From the NCBI GenBank assembly GCA_963832875.1, contig CAWHWB010000007.1:758832-822831 (forward strand): a DNA stretch of 64,000 bases. The letters are read 5' to 3'. Within the stretch, counting starts at the first letter, position 1, and each line of letters begins with the position of its first letter. Positions 26,018 to 34,685 of the stretch are shown here, piece after piece. This stretch comes from AP-15 sp963832875 (GTDB lineage Bacteria; Pseudomonadota; Alphaproteobacteria; ATCC43930; CGMCC-115725). Both the position numbers and the translations under genes were made by a program. The notes under the pieces were generated by a model that did not search any database, was not told the origin of the DNA, and worked only from the letters and a program-made list of their open reading frames with translations.

Positions 26018-26154
26018 CTCTTCCTCCGTGCGATCAGCCGCGACGAAGCTAGGGCTCCGATCCACCGCCGTCCAGCCCGTTGCCTCGCCGGTCCGGTCTC
26101 TTGATGAGCGGCGGGGTGCGGTCTAGTTTCGGCCAAAATCGCGGAGGGGTACAG

Positions 26155-26559
26155 ATGTACAGCTTCAACTTGAAGGCGGAGCAGGCGTTCGATCCGAAGA
26201 AGCATTTGGAACGCGTGCTCGGCACGACGGGCGAGGGCGATGTCACGATCGCCTGCTGGGAGCCGGGCCAGACCAGCCCCTACCACTGCCACCCCGATGC
26301 CACCGAGATCTATTTCTGCTTCGAGGGCGGCGGCACGATGCGCACCCCGAGCGAAACTCTCGAAATCGCGCCCGGCGGGTTCGTCGTCCATCCGCGCGGC
26401 GAGCTGCACGAGTACAGGAACGGCCCGCAGCGCACCTTGCTGTTCCGAGTGCGCTACGGCGGGGCGATGTCCGGCCGCACCAGGGAATGGCCGAGCAACC
26501 CCAACTGGCAGCCGCGTCCCGAGGACGTCGACTATTTCACGCAACACCCGGCGGCCTGA
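26155..26559 (+). CDS. cupin-domain protein
   Basis: A 134-residue single-domain cupin. Motif 1 reads GQTSPYHCHPDATEIYFCFEG, with metal ligands in HCHPDATE, and motif 2 is PRGELHEYRNG. The length fits the small RmlC-like cupins. The ATG at 26155 follows GGAGGGG. Only 11 bp separate it from the LVIVD-repeat gene, so they are most likely co-transcribed. Activity is unknown; metal-dependent dioxygenase or isomerase roles are typical. Confidence 0.87.
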   Translation: MYSFNLKAEQAFDPKKHLERVLGTTGEGDVTIACWEPGQTSPYHCHPDATEIYFCFEGGGTMRTPSETLEIAPGGFVVHPRGELHEYRNGPQRTLLFRVRYGGAMSGRTREWPSNPNWQPRPEDVDYFTQHPAA

Positions 26560-26570
26560 GGAGTTTTGCA

Positions 26571-27797
26571 ATGACCCCGGCATCGGCGCGCAACATCGAT
26601 TTTGTCGGCAGCTGCGACCAGGGCGGCCGCGGCGACGGCGTGCAGGTCATGGTCCACAAGGGTCATGCCTTTGTCGGCCACATGTTCAGTGACGGCTTCA
26701 CAATCGTCGATGTCCGCGACGCGAAGCACCCGCGCACCGCGAATTTCATCGCGGCGCCGGCCAACTCGCGGGCCTTTCACCTGCAAACGCATGAAGATTT
26801 GCTGCTGACGGTGAATTCGCCGAACATCTGGGTGTTGCAGGGCTATTCCGATCCGAACGATTATTTCAAGGGATCGATCACCGACACCTTCACCCGGCGC
26901 GAGAAGGCGTTCGCCGCGGGGCTGCGGGTCTACGACATCAGCAGCCCGGCGGAGCCGCGCGAGATCGCCTTCATGCCGGTCGAGGGGCTGGGGCTGCACC
27001 GGCTGTGGTATGTCGGCGGGCGCTATGCCTATGCCTCGGCGCATTGGGAGGGGTTTACCGACCACATCCTCGCAATCATCGACATGAAGGAGCCGACCCG
27101 GCCTGAAGTCGTTGGCCGCTGGTGGCTGCCCGGCATGCACGCGGCCGGCGGTGAGACCCCGAGCTGGCCGAAAGGCCGGCGCTATGCGCTGCATCATGCG
27201 ATCGTCGCCGGAGACCTCGCCTATGGCGCCTGGCGTGACGGCGGACTGACCATCCACGACGTCTCCGACCCGACCGCGCCCAAATTGATCGGCCGGCGCA
27301 ACTGGTCGCCGCCGTTCGGCGGCGGCACCCACACGCCGCTGCCGTTGCCCGACCGCAACCTGTTGATCGCCGCCGACGAGGGCAATCTCGACAATTGCGC
27401 CAACGGCATCCAGCGCTGCTGGGTGTTCGACGTGCGCGATCCGGCGAACCCGGTGTCGATCGCCACCCTGCCGACCCCGGACGAAGAGGATTATTGCGCC
27501 AAAGGCGCCAAATTCGGCCCGCACAATCTGCACGAGAACCGGCCGGGCTCGCTGGTCAGCTCGAGCCTGGTGTTCGCGACCTACCAGAATGCCGGGGTGC
27601 GGGTGTTCGACATATCCGACCCATTCCAGCCGCGCGCTGTCGGACATTTCGTGCCGCCGCCGCCCGAGCGGATGGTCGACCCCCGTCCGAACCGGCCGCA
27701 AGTGATCCAGTCCAACGATGTCTATGTCGCGCCGGACGGGCTGATGTACCTGACCGACGTCAACGCCGGGCTGACAATTCTGCAATATCGCGGATGA
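26571..27797 (+). CDS. LVIVD-repeat beta-propeller protein
   Basis: A 408-residue protein built from LVIVD-type propeller blades: FTIVDVRDAKHPR, LRVYDISSPAEPRE, LAIIDMKEPTRPEV, LTIHDVSDPTAPKL, CWVFDVRDPANPVS and VRVFDISDPFQPRA. Six such blade motifs are visible. There is no signal peptide; MTPASARNIDFVGSC appears cytoplasmic. These proteins sit beside amidohydrolases or cupins in many soil alphaproteobacteria and are thought to be substrate-binding scaffolds. GAGGAG before the ATG at 26571. Functionally paired with the upstream cupin by close spacing. Confidence 0.85.
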   Translation: MTPASARNIDFVGSCDQGGRGDGVQVMVHKGHAFVGHMFSDGFTIVDVRDAKHPRTANFIAAPANSRAFHLQTHEDLLLTVNSPNIWVLQGYSDPNDYFKGSITDTFTRREKAFAAGLRVYDISSPAEPREIAFMPVEGLGLHRLWYVGGRYAYASAHWEGFTDHILAIIDMKEPTRPEVVGRWWLPGMHAAGGETPSWPKGRRYALHHAIVAGDLAYGAWRDGGLTIHDVSDPTAPKLIGRRNWSPPFGGGTHTPLPLPDRNLLIAADEGNLDNCANGIQRCWVFDVRDPANPVSIATLPTPDEEDYCAKGAKFGPHNLHENRPGSLVSSSLVFATYQNAGVRVFDISDPFQPRAVGHFVPPPPERMVDPRPNRPQVIQSNDVYVAPDGLMYLTDVNAGLTILQYRG

Positions 27798-27876
27798 TGC
27801 CCGAACGAGCGAGCGCAACGGGCCCGACATCGCCGCGGTCTGGTGACGGGTCGCCGCCAGCCTCTCGGATTGGGGA

Positions 27877-28551
27877 TCAAGGGGCCCATTGGGTCATATT
27901 GGTGCCCGCTATCCGATACACCGCCGCCATGGTCGGCCGCGTCGCAGCGCTCGTTGCCGGCATGGCCGCCGCAGGCTCGATCGCGACCGGCTCGACCGCG
28001 ACCGCTGCCACCCCGGAACGCCTCATCCCGAGCACTTCGGCGGCGCGCGGCGACAGGTCGATGATGAAGCGGCGATGGTAGGGGCCGCGGTCGTTGATCC
28101 TGACGATGACCGTGCGCCCGGTATCGAGGTCGGTCACCTTGGCGCACGAGCCGAGCGGAAGCGAGCGGTGCGCGGCGGTGGGCGTCACCGTGTCGAGCCG
28201 CTCGCCGTCGGCGGTCCGGCCGCCGACCAGATCGTACCATGCCGCCTGCCCGATCTCGGGGGCTCCGATCGTGTGGAATGAAGGCCAATAGGATTGGGTT
28301 GCATAGCGGACCGCCGGTCGCCAGTAGCCGGGCTGTTCGCGACCGCGCCAAGCCACCCGCGACAGCGAACCGGAAGAGGCGAGCTGATTTGGCGCGCGGG
28401 TTTTCTCAAATTGATCCGCGGAGTTCCGGTGGTCGGGATCGGGAGGCTTGGCGGATTGCTGGGAACTGCCCTTCTCCGGGGTTTTGGCCATGGCGCCGGC
28501 AGAGGCCACCAACAAGGCGAGGGAAATGCCGATCGTCTGACGCAAGGGCAT
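27877..28551 (-). CDS. RlpA-like septal ring lytic transglycosylase / DPBB protein
   Basis: A 224-residue exported protein. Residues 1-22 (MPLRQTIGISLALLVASAGAMA) are the signal peptide. After a low-complexity linker, the double-psi beta-barrel lies at about residues 100-185: IGQAAWYDLVGGRTADGERLD, AHRSLPLGSCAKVTDLDTGRTVIVRINDRGPY, then FIIDLSPRAAEVLGM. This is the RlpA domain that cleaves naked glycan strands at the septum. No SPOR domain is visible. GGAG precedes the ATG at 28551. A CtrA-like box lies about 380 bp upstream, suggestive of cell-cycle control. Confidence 0.85.
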   Translation of the reverse strand: MPLRQTIGISLALLVASAGAMAKTPEKGSSQQSAKPPDPDHRNSADQFEKTRAPNQLASSGSLSRVAWRGREQPGYWRPAVRYATQSYWPSFHTIGAPEIGQAAWYDLVGGRTADGERLDTVTPTAAHRSLPLGSCAKVTDLDTGRTVIVRINDRGPYHRRFIIDLSPRAAEVLGMRRSGVAAVAVEPVAIEPAAAMPATSAATRPTMAAVYRIAGTNMTQWAP

Positions 28552-29019
28552 CCGACATCGTCTCCTTCTAGGTTGGGCAATCCCGCACCGCAGGCACGAG
28601 CAGGCGCGCCGCCATGCCAATTGTATCGGATGGGCTTGGGAATGCAGATCGGTGTCGCCCCGGATTGTTGCCGACGCATCCGGGTAGGACAGGAGGGACA
28701 GCCCAAGCTAAACAGGGTAAATCGGCCCTGTCAACCCTGTGTGTACTTTCTTTTTCGACAGCCTTTTGCCGGCCCGGCCGGCAGTTCAGCTAGGCGTAAC
28801 GATGGCCTCGGGCTTGCCTTACTTCAATTCACGGGTCTTATTCTTGACCATGACGGAGATTGTTTTGACACATCTGATGTCAGTCGAGCCCGGCAAAAGG
28901 ATGCCGACGCCCATATCGGCCAAATCTTAAGGATTTGTTAACAAAGTGTCGGATCGCGCAGCGAGTCATGGTTCGGCTTATTTAATGATCCTCTCCCACC
29001 CGCAAGCCGGGCCCGTTGC
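28552..29019. other. 468-bp intergenic region between rlpA-like and deacetylase genes
   Basis: Contains an inverted repeat ACAGGGT...ACCCTGT around 28711-28740 and a TTAA-N7-TTAAC box at 28927-28942. No convincing coding frame. Confidence 0.5.
28927..28942. promoter_or_regulatory. CtrA-type binding box TTAA-N7-TTAAC
   Basis: TTAAGGATTTGTTAAC matches the alphaproteobacterial CtrA consensus exactly. It lies in the upstream region of the rlpA-like gene on the minus strand, about 380 bp before its start. A single site, so chance is possible. Confidence 0.45.
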
Positions 29020-29919
29020 TCAGCCCGGCGGCGGGAAACGGCTGATCCAGTGGCGGGCGATGTCCTGGCGCCGGCAGACCCACACCCGGTCATGGGCGCG
29101 GATGTGCTCGATGAAGCGGATCAGCGCCTTGGCGCGGCCGGGATGACCGGTCAGCCGCATGTGCAGACCGACCGACATCATGCGCGGGCGCTCCGCCCCC
29201 TCTTCGTACAGCAGATCGAAACTGTCGCGCAGAAAGGCAAAGAAATCCTCGCCCGAGCCGAACACGCCGCGGCCGAATTTCGAATCGTTGGTGGTCAGGG
29301 AATAGGGGACGACCAGATGCGGCTTCTCGTCCACCCGCACCCAATAGGGCAATTCGTCATTGTAGGTGTCGCTGTCGTAGAGGAACCCGCCATGCTCGAC
29401 CAAAAGCCGGCGGGTGTTTTCGGAGGGTGCGTAACGGCAATACCAGCCGAGCGGGGTCTTGCCGGTGGTCTGCCGGATCAGCGTCACCGCCTCGGCGATC
29501 TGGCGGCGCTCCTCGCCCTCGGGCAATCCCGGGTGGTTGGTCCAGCGAAGGCCGTGGCTGCAGATGTCCCAGTCATTGGCGGCGATCGCCGCGGCGGCCG
29601 GCGGATTGGCCTCGAACGCGCGGGCGCAGCCAAAGATCGTCACCGGCACCTGAAAGCGGGTGAAAATCCGATAGAGGCGCCAAAAGCCGACCCTGGCGCC
29701 ATATTCGAACATGCTCTCCGCGCCGAGGTCGCGGCCCCTGACCCCGAGGTCGCTGCCCAGCATCTCGGTCAGCCCGCCCTCGGAGACGCCGTCGCCGGCC
29801 GGGTAGGAGAGTTCCGAGCCTTCCTCGAAATTGATCACGAAATTGACCGCGATGCGTGCCGCACCGGGCCATCCGGCATGCGGCGGGTCGGCGCCGTAGC
29901 CGACAAAATCACGGGTCAT
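29020..29919 (-). CDS. polysaccharide deacetylase / PuuE-type allantoinase
   Basis: A 299-residue NodB-fold hydrolase of the PuuE type: VNFVINFEEGSELSYPAGDG, RFQVPVTIFGCARAFEANP, DICSHGLRWTN, and GWYCRYAPSENTRRLLVEHG. PuuE proteins open allantoin or act on other amides with a metal-binding core that diverges from true chitin deacetylases. The ATG at 29919 is preceded by GGAG and overlaps the stop of the DUF29 gene by four bases. No other urate or allantoin genes are near, so allantoinase activity is inference from the fold. Confidence 0.87.
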   Translation of the reverse strand: MTRDFVGYGADPPHAGWPGAARIAVNFVINFEEGSELSYPAGDGVSEGGLTEMLGSDLGVRGRDLGAESMFEYGARVGFWRLYRIFTRFQVPVTIFGCARAFEANPPAAAAIAANDWDICSHGLRWTNHPGLPEGEERRQIAEAVTLIRQTTGKTPLGWYCRYAPSENTRRLLVEHGGFLYDSDTYNDELPYWVRVDEKPHLVVPYSLTTNDSKFGRGVFGSGEDFFAFLRDSFDLLYEEGAERPRMMSVGLHMRLTGHPGRAKALIRFIEHIRAHDRVWVCRRQDIARHWISRFPPPG

Positions 29920-30389
29920 GGATTTGCTCCAGGGCGATCGGGATACCACTCCTCGCGACAGATATCGTCGATCGAATAGGGACAGGTTGGCGGCAGGGTC
30001 TCCGCAGCGGCGGGCTCGCCAGATTCGCGCAGGCTGGGTTCCGCGCGCCGTCGTGCATCGTCATAAAGCTTCGCGAGACCGGTCTCGGCGTCGCGTCGCA
30101 AGGTTGGAGTGATTCTGTCCGACAATTCTTGCCGCGCCTCTCGCATAGTCTCGATCCACCCGAAACGCGGCCGCGCCGATGCGGAATAGGCCAGCCTCAG
30201 CAAGTGCTCAAGGATGCGGCGGACCTGGCTGCGCACTGCGCTGCGCTCGCTCTTTCCCAAATCCTCGTTCTCCTCGGCGACGCGCTCGCGGTCGAAGCGG
30301 TTCTCGGTCGCCGGCATTTCGCGCAGCACTTGAGCCTGGTGCTGGGTCCAGGCGTAGAAATCGTCGTCGTAGCGCGGGCCGTCCGGCAT
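29916..30389 (-). CDS. DUF29 family protein
   Basis: A 157-residue DUF29 protein beginning MPDGPRYDDDFYAWTQHQA, with the helical core VLREMPATENRFDRERVAEE, SQVRRILEHLLRLAYS and WIETMREARQELSDRI. DUF29 proteins are small all-helical proteins of unknown function, common in cyanobacteria and alphaproteobacteria and often multi-copy. The four-base ATGA overlap with the deacetylase indicates translational coupling. Confidence 0.88.
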   Translation of the reverse strand: MPDGPRYDDDFYAWTQHQAQVLREMPATENRFDRERVAEENEDLGKSERSAVRSQVRRILEHLLRLAYSASARPRFGWIETMREARQELSDRITPTLRRDAETGLAKLYDDARRRAEPSLRESGEPAAAETLPPTCPYSIDDICREEWYPDRPGANP

Positions 30390-30457
30390 GGGGGCGATGC
30401 TCCAATTCCTCTGACAGCATACGCCGGCGATGGCCCGCAGGGGAGAACAACCGAGCC

Positions 30458-30979
30458 TCACCGCTGCGCGGCGTCGATCGCTTCCAGCGCGCTCAGACGC
30501 CGCTCGAAATCGCTGGTTTCGACGGCGCGGACAAAAATCTCGACCACCCGCGCCAGTTCGGCGGCCTCGCCCGTGGCGATCGCGCCGCTGGCCGCCGCGT
30601 TGGTGATTGCCGCCATCGTCGCACCCAGATCGGCGGCGCCGGCGACCGGCGGGACGGCGAGCCGCACCGGCCGCTGCCGGCGCGGCGGGATAATGCGGTC
30701 GAGACACAGCCGCAACGCCGCCGCATCGCCTGCCAGCGCCAGTTCGAGCGCCTTGCGGGTCAATGCCTCGGCTTCGCCGTCGAGCAGCAGTTCGGCCATC
30801 TCGGTCGCCCGGTTGCGCGACCCCGGCGGGCGCCCGGCCGGATTGCCCGACTGCCCCTTTCTGAAACTGCCCTTGGGATTGCCGGAATGCCCCTTCTGAA
30901 ACCGGCCCTGGGCGTCGCGCCCATCCGATTGAGCCGCGGCCTGCGCCCCCTCCTGTTTTTGCAGCGAATTTACAAGCAC
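30458..30979 (-). CDS. DUF5681-domain protein
   Basis: A 173-residue protein. The N-terminus contains the tandem motif GRFQKGHSGNPKGSFRKGQSGNPAGRPPGSRNR, here shown in parts: FQKGHSGNPKG and FRKGQSGNPAGRPPGSRNR, which is the DUF5681 signature. The remainder is helical (LLLDGEAEALTRKALELALA). Such proteins occur beside phage terminase-like genes and in accessory regions. The GTG at 30979 is preferred over the ATG at 31042 since GAGGAG precedes it and similarity starts later. It precedes the recombinase region. Confidence 0.83.
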   Translation of the reverse strand: MLVNSLQKQEGAQAAAQSDGRDAQGRFQKGHSGNPKGSFRKGQSGNPAGRPPGSRNRATEMAELLLDGEAEALTRKALELALAGDAAALRLCLDRIIPPRRQRPVRLAVPPVAGAADLGATMAAITNAAASGAIATGEAAELARVVEIFVRAVETSDFERRLSALEAIDAAQR

Positions 30980-31191
30980 GCCATTTCTCCTCGACGATCC
31001 GGCGTCGCTCTGCGATCGCCGCTCCGGACCGCAGACTGGCATGTGATTATGGCAATTTCACCGTTGCTATTCCGCCGCCACATTGGAGCCCGCGTTCAAT
31101 TCGCCGGAGCGAGCTTGCCTTGCCCCGCAAGGAAGTCAGCGCCGTGGTCTACCGGCATCGCTGAAGTCAAGACTTTCGGCAAAAGTTAACG

Positions 31192-31209
31192 CCCTTGTGA
31201 AATCAAGGG
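31192..31209. repeat. small inverted repeat upstream of the recombinase
   Basis: CCCTTG-TGAAAT-CAAGGG, a perfect 6-bp stem with a 6-base loop, 20 bp before the recombinase start. It could be a recombinase-binding or regulatory element. No T-run follows. Confidence 0.35.
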
Positions 31210-31228
31210 GTTGCAGTTATCGTAAGAT

Positions 31229-31826
31229 ATGGTCGAAAGTCACCTCGAAAAACGCCTCATCGGCTATGCCCGCGTCTCCACCTATGGGCAGACCCTCGAC
31301 AGCCAGCTTGAGCAGCTTCGCAAGGCCGGATGCAGCTAGCCGGAACATCTACCGCGAGAAGGTGACGGGCGCGCGGGCCGACCGGCGCGAGCTTAACCGC
31401 ATGCTCGGCAAGCTGGCACCCGGCGACGTGGTGACGGTGACGCGGATTGACCGACTGGCGCGCAGCACCTTCGACCTGTTCGGCATCGTCAAGCGGATCG
31501 TGGACGTCAAAGCGCAATTCCGATCCTTGGCCGAGCCGTGGGCAGACACCGGCACCAGCACCGGGCGCTTGATGCTGGCGGTACTTGGCGGCTTGGCCGA
31601 CGTGGAGCGCGATCTTATCCGCACACGAACGGCAGAGGGCAGGAGCCGCGCCAAGGCACGTGGGAAGCATATGGGCCGCCCCCCTTCCCTCACGCCGGAG
31701 CAGCAGAAAGAGGCCACCAGACGGCGCGCGGAGGGCGCGACGTTGCAGGAATTGGCCGACAGCTACGACCGCAGCATAGCCACCATGCGCCGCGCGACGA
31801 TTTCACGGCTTAGGCTGGCGACGTGA
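31229..31826 (+). pseudogene. serine recombinase (resolvase/invertase) interrupted by frameshift
   Basis: From ATG 31229 the frame reads MVESHLEKRLIGYARVSTYG...LRKAGCS and stops at TAG (31337), with catalytic Ser17 in YARVSTYGQT. The alternative frame continues at once with SRNIYREKVTGARADRRELNRM, GDVVTVTRIDRLARSTFDLF, GGLADVERDLIRTRTAEGR and a C-terminal HTH (RAEGATLQELADSYDRS). Removing the four bases TAGC (31337-31340) gives a 197-residue protein, the normal length for a small serine recombinase of the resolvase/invertase type. The 3' end overlaps the SIR2-domain gene by GTGA. Whether the frameshift is real or an error is open. Confidence 0.85.
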
Positions 31827-32944
31827 AAACCACAAAGACACTCGCTGAACTAGAGGCCGAATGGGCCTTACAAAAATCAGCGACTTACATTTTGGGCGCA
31901 GGGTTCTCAGCGGCTGCCGGATTACCATTAGCAGATGACCTCTGGAAAGAGGTGTACCGGCGGGCGTTACCAATGACTGGGCGGGCTGGACAATTTCGCG
32001 ACGATTTGGACGACTACATTCAATTTAAACAACGGTCTGAAGGTCGCGTTTTAACAAGAGAAGAAGTGAACTTTGAAGAATTCTTGGGATTTTTAGATGT
32101 TGAACATCATCTTGGCTTGCGCGGCTCAGATACATGGAGCGAAGAGGGCAATGAAAGCCAGGTTATTATTAAGACACTGATAGGACAAATCCTTACAAAA
32201 CGAACGCCAAAGGCAAACGCAATTCCACCCTTATACCTTAAATTTGTCGAAAGATTACAGCCATGGGATCGTGTCTTAACATTCAATTATGACATCCTGC
32301 TTGAGCGAGCGTGTGACGTAGTTGGAAAACCCTATCGGCTGGCTCCGACGCGATACACCGAAGTGAAGGAATATACTGCCGCCGTTGACAACTCTTGCCT
32401 TGACGAAATTTCGATATTGAAGCTTCACGGTTCTGTCGATTGGTTTGACCGAAAACATTATCGCCGGAGAGTAGAAGAAGCACAAAAATGGGGATATAAG
32501 AACTATGTGCCCGACGATCCGATATTTAATCCCTACATTCGTACCGTTCCAATGGTTGCAGGAGCTAGGCATCACGACGACCCGTTAAGGGAGGTACATC
32601 GTGTAATTAACGTGGAGCGAGTGTATTCTAATCCACCCTTTTTTCTGGCTACGCCGACGTTAATATCCCCATCGACGACGAAGATTGTGTATTCGCGGCA
32701 ATTCGACGAGTTTTGGCGTGGTATGGGAAGCCATGGAGGAACCAGCTTCCGGATGGTAATTATTGGGTATTCGTTGCCGCCGTCTGACGACTACGCAAGA
32801 CAGGTCATATACCGTCTTGTGCAGAATTATCAAAATATTCCCGGCGAACGTGTCGAATTCCCGGCGAGGCCCCAAAGAGCCTCTGATATTCGTCGATCTT
32901 TGCCGCAATGCGGCACAAAAACGGAGAGTGAAGAACCGGTATAG
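31823..32944 (+). CDS. SIR2-like (NADase-type) domain protein, probable defence effector, C-terminus frameshifted
   Basis: A GTG start at 31823 overlaps the recombinase stop (GTGA). SIR2-fold motifs are visible: YILGAGFSAAAGLPL at residues 22-36, LTFNYDILLE with the Asn-Tyr-Asp at about 155-157, and KLHGSVDWFD with the candidate catalytic His202. Bacterial SIR2 domains of this type often deplete NAD during phage defence. The reading frame ends at 32944 with an unnatural tail. After removing one C from the CCCC run at 32870-32873, it continues with KEPLIFVDLCRNAAQKRRV to a stop at 33020, giving about 398 residues. The gene is markedly AT-rich compared with the region, indicating transfer. Confidence 0.85.
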   Translation: MKTTKTLAELEAEWALQKSATYILGAGFSAAAGLPLADDLWKEVYRRALPMTGRAGQFRDDLDDYIQFKQRSEGRVLTREEVNFEEFLGFLDVEHHLGLRGSDTWSEEGNESQVIIKTLIGQILTKRTPKANAIPPLYLKFVERLQPWDRVLTFNYDILLERACDVVGKPYRLAPTRYTEVKEYTAAVDNSCLDEISILKLHGSVDWFDRKHYRRRVEEAQKWGYKNYVPDDPIFNPYIRTVPMVAGARHHDDPLREVHRVINVERVYSNPPFFLATPTLISPSTTKIVYSRQFDEFWRGMGSHGGTSFRMVIIGYSLPPSDDYARQVIYRLVQNYQNIPGERVEFPARPQRASDIRRSLPQCGTKTESEEPV

Positions 32945-33090
32945 GTTTATCGATTGGACTAAATCACGAGCATATTTCGACGGCTTCAACGAGGAGGTCA
33001 TCGCGGCATTAGCTCAATAAGTCATTCACTCTGCAATCGTGTGAATGTTCCATAATCCATCTTCTGCGACATCGCCCTGTAGCGGCAACG

Positions 33091-33334
33091 TGCAAATGTC
33101 AGTGCCGTCCAATTTAGAAATGTCAGTCTCCCCGGCTTTTTGGGCTGTGGGGGATGATTTCGGTGACGGTGCTGAGCGTGAGCGATGGAGAGCTACGGCG
33201 TCTCGAGGTGTTGCGGGCGCCGGTCGGGCGCTGCGCTGTGCTGGGGGCTCCGCGCCCGCCCGCCCCCCGAACCCGACCACAGCAAGGTGTCATTTCTACT
33301 TTGCGCGCCGGGTGACATTTCTATCTTGCGCCGA
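33091..33334 (+). mobile_element. internally deleted ISNCY-type element remnant
   Basis: An 11-bp perfect inverted pair, TAGAAATGTCA (33116-33126) and TGACATTTCTA (33313-33323), plus a second imperfect pair (AAATGTCA at 33095 and TGTCATTTCTA at 33289), bounds about 240 bp. Inside lies an ATG at 33155 reading MISVTVLSVSDGELRRLEVL, which resembles the N-terminus of ISNCY-group transposases, after which coding collapses. It looks like a deletion derivative. ISNCY assignment is from pattern memory. Confidence 0.55.
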
Positions 33335-33582
33335 CATGACCGAGGCGCAGCGCTGCCGCAGCAACGCAAGATGTCGGCGGCGCGCGCCGCGCCGCGCTCG
33401 ACTAGCCGGTTTCATCCGGCTCGTGATGTCCACACAATTGTCGTGTAAGGGGCATTCTTCCCCTGCGTTTAATAGTCCGCGCACTACTGCCACCGGGGGC
33501 GTGTGGATTTCATCTAGATCCGTCTTGAATTTATGGACTCAGGCGAGGTCAGATCAGCGTAGCGTTATCTAAATTTTTGAAT
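33335..33582. other. intergenic region after the ISNCY-type remnant
   Basis: About 250 bp with no recognisable gene or repeat; the GC-rich left half grades into an AT-richer right half. Confidence 0.4.
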
Positions 33583-33825
33583 TTAATTGTTCGGTTGTTC
33601 TTGATTCGGATCGGGACACGCTGCATGCGCTTTTGGCCCGACATGATGATAGCCATGAGCGGTCATGTACCGATAATAGCAGCGTTCCTGCGGCGTCTTG
33701 CCGGGGACCTGAGCCACTTGTGGCGCCTGTGGGGGCGGCGACGACGGTGGAGTCTGCGCCCCTGCGGGCACGATTGCACCAACCGTCATAAATAATGTAC
33801 CCCCTAGCAAGCCTCGTATCGCCAT
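33583..33825 (-). CDS. small secreted protein
   Basis: An 80-residue exported protein: MAIRGLLGGTLFMTVGAIVPAGAQ is a signal peptide cleaved near AQ, followed by a Pro-rich linker (TPPSSPPPQAPQ) and a Cys-containing tail (ERCYYRYMTAHGYHHVGPKAHAAC). GGAGG lies at ideal spacing before the ATG at 33825. A longer in-frame ATG at 34080 would run through non-coding sequence next to an IS1380 remnant. No family recognised. Confidence 0.65.
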   Translation of the reverse strand: MAIRGLLGGTLFMTVGAIVPAGAQTPPSSPPPQAPQVAQVPGKTPQERCYYRYMTAHGYHHVGPKAHAACPDPNQEQPNN

Positions 33826-34076
33826 CTGATCCTCCCTGTCGTTGGGCCGCCCAGCGTTGCTGTGGGACGTTCTCATTGACCGACATACGTCGGCTTCCAG
33901 CGGTTCTGCGCGGATGATTGCGCCTTTGAGCGCCTTGAGCAACGGCAATTTGCGCTCGCCGCGAGCAAAAGCGCGCTCGAAGCCGTCGGCGAGGGCACCG
34001 GAGGGCTGCATAGCGCTGGTTTGGGTACACCGCCACATATCGCCACTTGCCACTTGCCGCACGATCACCCCGCCGG

Positions 34077-34244
34077 TCATGCCGGTGCGGGCGGCACGCG
34101 GAGCCGGGTGATCAACGACAGAAATTCGGCAAACGTCTGTCGCGGTACCGCGACCTCGGCCAGCTGGAACGTGACGTAACGCCCGCGGCCGACAATCCTG
34201 TCGGCGATCTTGACCAGCTTCTCACGCAGGCTGACCGACCACCG
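34077..34244 (-). mobile_element. IS1380-family transposase remnant (C-terminal end)
   Basis: Minus-strand reading gives WSVSLREKLVKIADRIVGRG, then RYVTFQLAEVAVPRQTFAEF and LITRLRVPPAPA followed by a stop at 34077. That is the conserved C-terminus of IS1380/ISAs1-like transposases. Only this 3' fragment remains; upstream reads a stop at 34245. It lies antisense to, and apparently truncates, the following hypothetical gene. Confidence 0.75.
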
Positions 34245-34271
34245 CTATGCCGTCTTTGGGGATCGCCGCGT

Positions 34272-34685
34272 GTGCGCCTTGATACCTTTGATCGTTTGTA
34301 CAATAGGCGCGTTGCTATCTACGAGGCCGCCCGTACCTTCTTGGCGGCAGTGTTTAACGACAAGATTTCCGAGGCTGTCATCGAGGATTATGACCCTAAA
34401 ATATTGGATGCGCAGTTCTTGTTTGACGAAAATTTATTCAATTACTTACGAGAAGTGCATAGTCGAGTGGCCCGATGGAGAATAGCTAATGTTAAAGCAG
34501 TACAAGCCAAACAGGCGCATTACGAACTTGAGAGAGACGCATTTCGTAGAATAAGTAAGGAACAACTTAAGTGGATAACAGATCAAGGAGATTACCGATT
34601 CCCTCTACGATTTGGGAAATTCATAGTGTATAGGCCAGCTCAACACCCGTGGTATTTGCGATGGCTTCCCGCGTTAGACGCGTGA
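34272..34685 (+). pseudogene. 5'-truncated hypothetical protein next to IS1380 remnant
   Basis: The open part reads VRLDTFDRLYNRRVAIYEAA, then FLAAVFNDKISEAVIEDYDP and DENLFNYLREVHSRVARWRI. It resembles the cytoplasmic half of small membrane proteins that carry one or two N-terminal helices before a YDRR-type motif. Those helices are missing: the upstream sequence is the antisense IS1380 fragment, so the gene was cut at its 5' end. A GTG at 34272 could allow expression of the remnant. AT-rich. Confidence 0.5.

Noticed and set aside
26532..27830. A 432-codon minus-strand frame opposite the LVIVD propeller gene
   Set aside because: Antisense to six visible propeller blades; no domain of its own.
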